From NCBI GenBank assembly GCA_013697225.1, contig JACCXG010000275.1, positions 1-9,595 on the forward strand: a stretch of DNA of 9,595 bases. Direction: 5' to 3'. This document shows positions 5,888 to 9,595 of this stretch, in pieces. Numbering within the stretch: position 1 is the first letter of the stretch; each line of letters starts with the position of its first letter. The stretch comes from Acidobacteriota bacterium (lineage in GTDB: Bacteria; Acidobacteriota; Vicinamibacteria; Vicinamibacterales; 2-12-FULL-66-21). The position numbers were made by a program, and so were the translations under genes. The notes under the pieces are model-generated. The model saw only the letters and a list, made by a program, of their open reading frames with translations, was not told where the DNA came from and did no database searches.

Positions 5888-6847
5888 CTACGGAGCGGGT
5901 TTCGCCAGCAGCCCGCGGCCCCGAAGCCAGTTGGTGAGGAGGGTCGGCCAGGCGCTCAGCGCGGGATCCCCCAGTGCCAGCCCCACACCGTGGGGACCCT
6001 TCTCGAAGATGTGCATTTCCGCCGGCACGCCGGCTTTGACGAGCGCCATGTAGAAGCGGACGCTGTTCTCCGGGACGACCCCCGTGTCGGCCGTGGTATG
6101 GAAAAGGAACGTTGGCGGGGTCTGCGCCGTGACCTGGCGATCACTCGAGAGCAGCGCGACAAGTGTCGGATCGGGAGTGTCGCCGAGAAGGTTCCGGAGA
6201 GAGCCGCCGTGCGTGATGGCCGGATCGAAGCTGATCACCGGATAACCCAGGATCAGGAAGTCGGGCCGGCTGCTTGCGCGATCCACCTGGTCTGAGGCAT
6301 CGGGGCGGCCGGTGTCGAAATGCGTCCCTGCCGTGGATGTCAGATGCCCGCCGGCGGAGAAGCCCATCATCCCTATACGGTCGGGCTGCACCTCGAATTC
6401 CTGCGCACGCGCCCGCACGAGCCGGATCGCCCGCTGCGCATCCCCCAGTTGAATGGGATGCCGGTACCGGGGTCCCAGCCGGTAGCGCAGGACGAACGCG
6501 CTCACGCCCATCGCGTTGAACAGGGCGGCGACCTGCCGCCCCTCGTGATCCATCGCCAGCGCCCCGTAGCCGCCGCCCGGGGCGACGATCACTGCCGTGC
6601 CGGTCGCACCGCGTGCGGCGCGGTGGTAGGTCAGCATCGGCTTATCGGAATCCGCATCCCCGAGGGCTCCCGGCGCTCCCCCCTCCCACAGCAGCACATC
6701 CTGGGGAACCATGGTCATGCCGCCGCGTCCGGCCGGGGCGTTTCCGCGGCCGGCTGGCCCTTGTGAGGCTGAACCGGCTGGAGGCGTCTGCGCCGACGCT
6801 CCCGCCGCACAACCGAGCACCAGAAAAACCACGAGGATGTGTCGCAT
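5888..6847 (-). CDS. Secreted alpha/beta-hydrolase (BD-FAE/acetyl-xylan esterase-like)
   Basis: A 319-residue exported serine hydrolase. The N-terminus MRHILVVFLVLGCAAGASAQ is a signal peptide with an ASA-Q cleavage site near residue 19; a disordered Gly/Pro/Arg/Ala linker runs to about residue 45. The alpha/beta-hydrolase core follows: APGGGYG (90-95) supplies the oxyanion hole, GFSAGG contains the nucleophile Ser164, and the probable acid and base are Asp254 (HTTADTGV) and His286 (KGPHGVG). This pattern and length match the BD-FAE/acetyl esterase group that removes acyl groups from plant or microbial polysaccharides and other small esters; the true substrate is unknown. The same frame remains open for 1200 more bases upstream, through two other genes, but ATG 6847 is chosen because the signal peptide starts there and GGAG lies eight bases before it. 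The gene lies 53 bases downstream of the peptidase gene and 16 upstream of the response regulator. Export to the periplasm or outside is likely. Confidence 0.9.
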   Translation of the reverse strand: MRHILVVFLVLGCAAGASAQTPPAGSASQGPAGRGNAPAGRGGMTMVPQDVLLWEGGAPGALGDADSDKPMLTYHRAARGATGTAVIVAPGGGYGALAMDHEGRQVAALFNAMGVSAFVLRYRLGPRYRHPIQLGDAQRAIRLVRARAQEFEVQPDRIGMMGFSAGGHLTSTAGTHFDTGRPDASDQVDRASSRPDFLILGYPVISFDPAITHGGSLRNLLGDTPDPTLVALLSSDRQVTAQTPPTFLFHTTADTGVVPENSVRFYMALVKAGVPAEMHIFEKGPHGVGLALGDPALSAWPTLLTNWLRGRGLLAKPAP

Positions 6848-6900
6848 CAGGAACGCTCCATTGTAAGCACATGCGGAGTGCCGCCCGTCGTAACGACCGC

Positions 6901-7758
6901 CTACCTCGGCCAGAGCGTCGCCTGAACGGCACCATCGAACTCGTTGAGGGTGCGACCGAACGCCGCTTCGAAGTTCCCCGTTCGGTCCTCCGACGCGGCA
7001 AAACGCGTGAAGTAGTCCAGCACGGACGCGACGCCATGCCGCTCGATCAGGAGGTCCACGGCAAGGAAGGACTTCGCGTAGGCAGCTGCGCCGCGGGTTG
7101 CGCCGATCTCGACCCATTGCTGGAACGTCGTCATCTCGCCGAGTGCGGGGACGGCGGTACGGCCGGCCGCACGAAGCTCGCGCTCGCGCCTGGCCTTGAA
7201 GTGACGCATCGACCCTCCGTCGAGCCTTTCGAGGGTCCTGATGGAAGCCCAGTCCGCGAAGCCTTCGCGCAGCCATTGATCCGACGTGCCGCGGCGCCCG
7301 CCCGCGAGCTCGTACTGGAGGCTGTGTGTCAATTCGTGCGCCAGGAGCAGCGTGCGATCCGGCCACTCCATGGCGCTCAGTGCGGCATCGTTGATCAGCA
7401 CCCCGCGGTGGCCGCCAACCGCAATCATGGTTCGCGCGGTCGTCCGGGCGAAGGCCGGCGCGTGTCCCCGCTGCACGAGTGCTCCCTCGAACGCCGTGCG
7501 GTTCGGGTAGAACGCGTAGGTCACCGGAAAGGCTTCGAATCCGAGATCGCGTCGAAGGATTGCGTCGATTGAGGCGATCGCCGTCCGGTAGTCGAACACG
7601 CCGGCGATGTGCAGGACCGGCTTCGACTTCAGCTGCGGAAACGTCACGAGCCGTGGCTCGTGCGACAGCGCGCACGCCCCGCCCGTCATAGCGAGCAGCA
7701 GGAGACACGCGGTCCCTGCGCTGGCGGGCGTCCTGCGGGTTTTGAACAGCTCCTGCAT
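6901..7758 (-). CDS. Exported gluzincin-type metallopeptidase (peptidase MA-like)
   Basis: The 285-residue protein has the zinc signature HELTH (141-145) followed by WLREGFADW, in which Glu165 is the likely third zinc ligand; Glu142 would be the general base. This spacing and the 'EG-x-A-x-W' context are typical of peptidase MA-like gluzincins (related to M1/M61 peptidases). Only the catalytic half is present, with no extra domains, and the C-terminal part is helical. The N-terminus has Arg8-Arg9, a hydrophobic stretch (18-24) and TGGAC at 25-29, so it is exported; Cys29 could make it a lipoprotein, but the residue at -3 is not the usual Leu, so a plain signal peptide is equally possible. ATG 7756-7758 has an excellent AGGAGG four bases before it. 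It is the first gene of the minus-strand run and diverges from the Ada-AlkA gene over a 66-base gap. The protein substrate is unknown. Confidence 0.87.
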   Translation of the reverse strand: MQELFKTRRTPASAGTACLLLLAMTGGACALSHEPRLVTFPQLKSKPVLHIAGVFDYRTAIASIDAILRRDLGFEAFPVTYAFYPNRTAFEGALVQRGHAPAFARTTARTMIAVGGHRGVLINDAALSAMEWPDRTLLLAHELTHSLQYELAGGRRGTSDQWLREGFADWASIRTLERLDGGSMRHFKARRERELRAAGRTAVPALGEMTTFQQWVEIGATRGAAAYAKSFLAVDLLIERHGVASVLDYFTRFAASEDRTGNFEAAFGRTLNEFDGAVQATLWPR

Positions 7759-7762
7759 CTAC

Positions 7763-7768
7763 CCTCCT
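7763..7768 (-). promoter_or_regulatory. Strong Shine-Dalgarno site of the metallopeptidase gene
   Basis: On the minus strand the bases read AGGAGG, a perfect anti-16S match, four bases before ATG 7758. It fixes the start and indicates efficient translation of the first gene of the run. The remainder of the 66-base divergent gap must hold promoters for both directions, yet no clear -10/-35 pair is visible on either strand. Confidence 0.75.
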
Positions 7769-7824
7769 GTGGTCAGGTCCGAAAACCGCGAGCGCCCGTG
7801 CGCCGGATGTGCGATGGTGGGGGC

Positions 7825-9348
7825 ATGAACCTGCGCGACCCCCGCAGCTGCTATCGCGCCCTCCAGTCGCGTGACCAGAGATTCGATGGCAGGCTCTTTG
7901 TCGGCGTGCTCTCGACCGGGATCTACTGCCGCCCGATCTGCCCGGCGAGAACCCCCAGGTTCGAGAACTGCCGCTTCTTTCCGTCGGCCCCCGCCGCGCA
8001 GGACGCCGGCTTCCGGCCGTGCCTCCGCTGCCGGCCCGAGAGCGCACCCGAGCTCGCCGGCTGGCGCGGCACCTCCGGCACCGTCTCGCGTGCGCTGGCG
8101 CTCATTGCCGACGGCGCGCTCGACGACGGGGTGAACGGGGTGGAGTCGCTTGGCGATCGGCTTGGCGTCGGCGGCCGTCAGCTGCGGCGGCTCTTTCGGC
8201 AGCACCTCGGCGCCTCGCCGGTGGCTGTTGCGCAGACCCGGCGTGTGCTGCTGGCGAAGCAGCTGATTGAGGAAACCGGCATGCCGCTCAGTGACGTAGC
8301 CCTGGCCGCAGGGTTCGGCAGCGTCAGGCGCTTCAACGAGACGCTGCGGCACCTCTTCGGCCGTCCGCCCGGGGCACTCCGAGCGCCCCACGCGGGCGAA
8401 TCGGCCAGGGCTCGCAACGCCGGGATCCAGCCCGGCACAGGGGTCACCCTGCGGGTCCGCTACAAACCCCCGTACGACTGGGAGGCCATGCTGGGGCACC
8501 TGGCAGCTCGTCTCATCGAAGGGGTCGAAGAGGTGGATGCGGGAGTGTATCGCCGCACCGTGGCCATCGAGGGCCACTGCGGCACCATTGCCGTGGCGCA
8601 CGACCCCTTGGGCAAGGGACTCGCCGTCACCGTTGATTTCCCCCACCTCCGGGCGCTGCCCGCCATCCTTGGCCGAGTGCGGCGGGTGTTCGATCTCGGC
8701 GCGGACGTTCAGACGATCGGAGCGCATCTCTCCCTCGATCCGTTCATGGCATCCCTGGTGTCGGCGCGGCCGGGGCTGCGCGCCCCCGGCGGTTGGGAAC
8801 CGTTCGAGCTGGCCGTCAGAGCCGTGCTGGGGCAGCAGGTCACGGTACCCGCCGCGCGCCGACTCGGGGGAGAACTTGTGGCGCTCTGCGGCGAACCCGT
8901 CCGGCTGCGCCAGCCCGACGGGGGACACCTGACGCACGCCTTCCCGACGGCAGCACGGGTGGCATCAGCCGACCTCGCCCAGCTCCGGATGCCGTCGACC
9001 CGTCGTGACACGCTCCGCCTCCTGGCCGAAGCGGTGGCATCGGAGCCCTGCCTCTTCGAGCGGGCGGCCACGCTCGATGAGGCGCTTGCACGGCTGCGGC
9101 GCCTCCGCGGGATTGGTGAATGGACGGCACAATATATCGCGCTTCGCGCGTTTCGGGAACCGGACGCGTTTCCGGCCGGCGATTCGGCGCTGCGTCGCGG
9201 CGCGATGGCCGAAACCGGCGTGCGGCCGACCGCCGCCCGCCTGACAGCCCGCGCGGAAGTCTGGAGACCGTGGAGGGCGTACGCGGCGCAGCATCTGTGG
9301 GCATGCGCCGCAGACACACGGCAGTTACAGGAGAGGCCCCGCACATGA
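7825..9348 (+). CDS. alkA: Bifunctional Ada-type regulator / DNA-3-methyladenine glycosylase (Ada-AlkA fusion)
   Basis: This 507-residue protein joins three modules. Residues 1-75 form the Ada zinc domain, with Cys35, Cys39, Cys66 and Cys69 spaced as in E. coli Ada Cys38/42/69/72; Cys35 should take methyl groups from DNA phosphotriesters. Residues ~84-186 form an AraC-type DNA-binding domain with two helix-turn-helices (about 106-126 and 155-176). Residues ~206-315 match the AlkA N-terminal domain, and ~320-500 the HhH-GPD glycosylase, with the hairpin LRGIGEWTAQYIAL (427-440) and the catalytic Asp453 in FPAGDSALRR. The protein should therefore sense alkylation, activate transcription and excise 3-methyladenine and related bases. 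ATG 7825 was chosen because the conserved Ada domain begins at once and a G-rich site (GGTGGGGG) lies just upstream; ATG 7807 would add six residues. The O6-methylguanine transferase half of E. coli Ada is absent here and is supplied by the next gene, which overlaps by four bases. Autoregulation is expected from the family. Confidence 0.93.
   Translation: MNLRDPRSCYRALQSRDQRFDGRLFVGVLSTGIYCRPICPARTPRFENCRFFPSAPAAQDAGFRPCLRCRPESAPELAGWRGTSGTVSRALALIADGALDDGVNGVESLGDRLGVGGRQLRRLFRQHLGASPVAVAQTRRVLLAKQLIEETGMPLSDVALAAGFGSVRRFNETLRHLFGRPPGALRAPHAGESARARNAGIQPGTGVTLRVRYKPPYDWEAMLGHLAARLIEGVEEVDAGVYRRTVAIEGHCGTIAVAHDPLGKGLAVTVDFPHLRALPAILGRVRRVFDLGADVQTIGAHLSLDPFMASLVSARPGLRAPGGWEPFELAVRAVLGQQVTVPAARRLGGELVALCGEPVRLRQPDGGHLTHAFPTAARVASADLAQLRMPSTRRDTLRLLAEAVASEPCLFERAATLDEALARLRRLRGIGEWTAQYIALRAFREPDAFPAGDSALRRGAMAETGVRPTAARLTARAEVWRPWRAYAAQHLWACAADTRQLQERPRT
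9328..9336 (+). promoter_or_regulatory. Ribosome binding site of the ogt-like gene inside the Ada-AlkA coding end
   Basis: CAGGAGAGG lies eight bases before ATG 9345 and within the last codons of the Ada-AlkA gene. Together with the ATGA stop-start overlap it supports translation of the methyltransferase as the second gene of one mRNA. Confidence 0.7.
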
Positions 9349-9595
9349 CCGACACCTTGTCCCTCTATCTGGATCGACTCGAGACCCCCGTAGGTGAGCT
9401 CCTGCTCGTGGCCGACGACGAAGCGCGTCTACGGGTAGTGTCGTGGACTGACTACGAACACCGGCTGTACGACACCCTGCTGCAGCACTGCGGTCCGTTC
9501 CGGCTCGAGGCGCGGGACGATCCCGGCGGCGTGACCGCTGTGATGTCGGCCTATTTCAAAGGGGATCTGTGCGCGCTCGATCGGCTCGGCGTGCA
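9345..9595 (+). CDS. ogt: Methylated-DNA--protein-cysteine methyltransferase, N-terminal part (cut by window end)
   Basis: The reading frame from ATG 9345 stays open to the window end and gives 83 residues. It begins MTDTLSLYLDRLETPVGELL followed by LVADDEARLRVVSW, the typical N-terminal ribonuclease-like domain of Ogt/AdaB proteins (a 'TPVG-x-L-L-x-A' strand followed by a 'L-x-x-x-x-W' strand), then a helix and SAYFKGDL, matching the 'YF-x-G' turn that precedes the DNA-binding domain. The enzyme moves O6-alkyl groups from guanine to its own cysteine and is consumed by the reaction. The active-site PCHR motif lies beyond the window and cannot be checked. The start overlaps the Ada-AlkA stop (ATGA, 9345-9348) and has a good ribosome binding site, so the two are co-expressed and together cover the functions of E. 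coli Ada plus AlkA. Confidence 0.88.
   Translation, partial: MTDTLSLYLDRLETPVGELLLVADDEARLRVVSWTDYEHRLYDTLLQHCGPFRLEARDDPGGVTAVMSAYFKGDLCALDRLGV

Noticed and set aside
6613..7572. 319-codon plus-strand frame opposite the peptidase and esterase
   Set aside because: It crosses two genes that are well supported on the other strand and shows no recognisable domain.
7609..7824. 72-residue N-terminal extension of the Ada-AlkA protein
   Set aside because: The extension overlaps the start of the divergent metallopeptidase gene and its ribosome binding site, and the conserved Ada domain begins right after ATG 7825.
6848..8047. 1200-base open extension upstream of the esterase in the same minus-strand frame
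   Set aside because: It runs through the metallopeptidase gene and antisense to the Ada-AlkA gene, is Arg/Ser/Gly-rich as expected of a GC-rich shadow frame, and the esterase has its own signal peptide and ribosome binding site at 6847.
7759..8937. 392-codon minus-strand frame opposite the Ada-AlkA gene
   Set aside because: It is exactly antisense to conserved Ada, AraC and AlkA motifs; its translation shows no fold or motif and its length is explained by the high GC content.

Overview
The window is high-GC, densely coding bacterial chromosome. It carries ten protein-coding genes, the first and last of which are cut by the window edges. I see no rRNA, tRNA, CRISPR array, transposase, integrase or phage gene. 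The high GC, the Ala/Gly/Pro/Arg-rich secreted leader of the esterase and the gene mix (ALDH4-type P5C dehydrogenase, YdjM-like membrane protein, gluzincin, Ada-AlkA fusion) suggest an environmental bacterium, perhaps Acidobacteriota (Vicinamibacteria-like). That placement is inference; no marker gene is present.

Layout. Bases 1-348 (+) hold the C-terminal end of an unidentified protein. Bases 489-1804 (+) hold a tightly coupled pair, a small nucleotidyltransferase-fold protein followed with a 4-base overlap by an endonuclease/exonuclease/phosphatase (EEP) family enzyme. The EEP gene ends in a (CAT)7 microsatellite that encodes a poly-serine tail. After a 160-base gap with a clear TATAAT box comes a second plus-strand pair (1965-4619): pruA, the second enzyme of proline catabolism, and a YdjM/DUF457 inner-membrane protein. 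This pair converges with only 12 bases of spacing on a four-gene minus-strand run that is transcribed from 7758 down to 4632: secreted HExxH metallopeptidase, secreted alpha/beta-hydrolase (esterase), stand-alone CheY-like receiver, and DUF2071 protein. A 66-base divergent gap then leads to a plus-strand DNA-alkylation repair operon (7825 to the window end): an Ada-AlkA fusion (methyl-phosphotriester sensor, AraC-type regulator and 3-methyladenine glycosylase) overlapping by 4 bases the start of an ogt-type methyltransferase.

How they work together. The best-understood unit is the Ada-AlkA/Ogt operon: one protein senses methyl damage, switches on transcription and excises alkylated bases, and its partner reverses O6-alkylguanine. 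This resembles the arrangement known from mycobacteria. PruA oxidises glutamate semialdehyde to glutamate; no proline dehydrogenase is in view. I do not find a clear new defence or mobile system. The least explained unit is the overlapping nucleotidyltransferase/EEP pair. Many long alternative reading frames in this GC-rich DNA are antisense or out-of-frame shadows and were left out.
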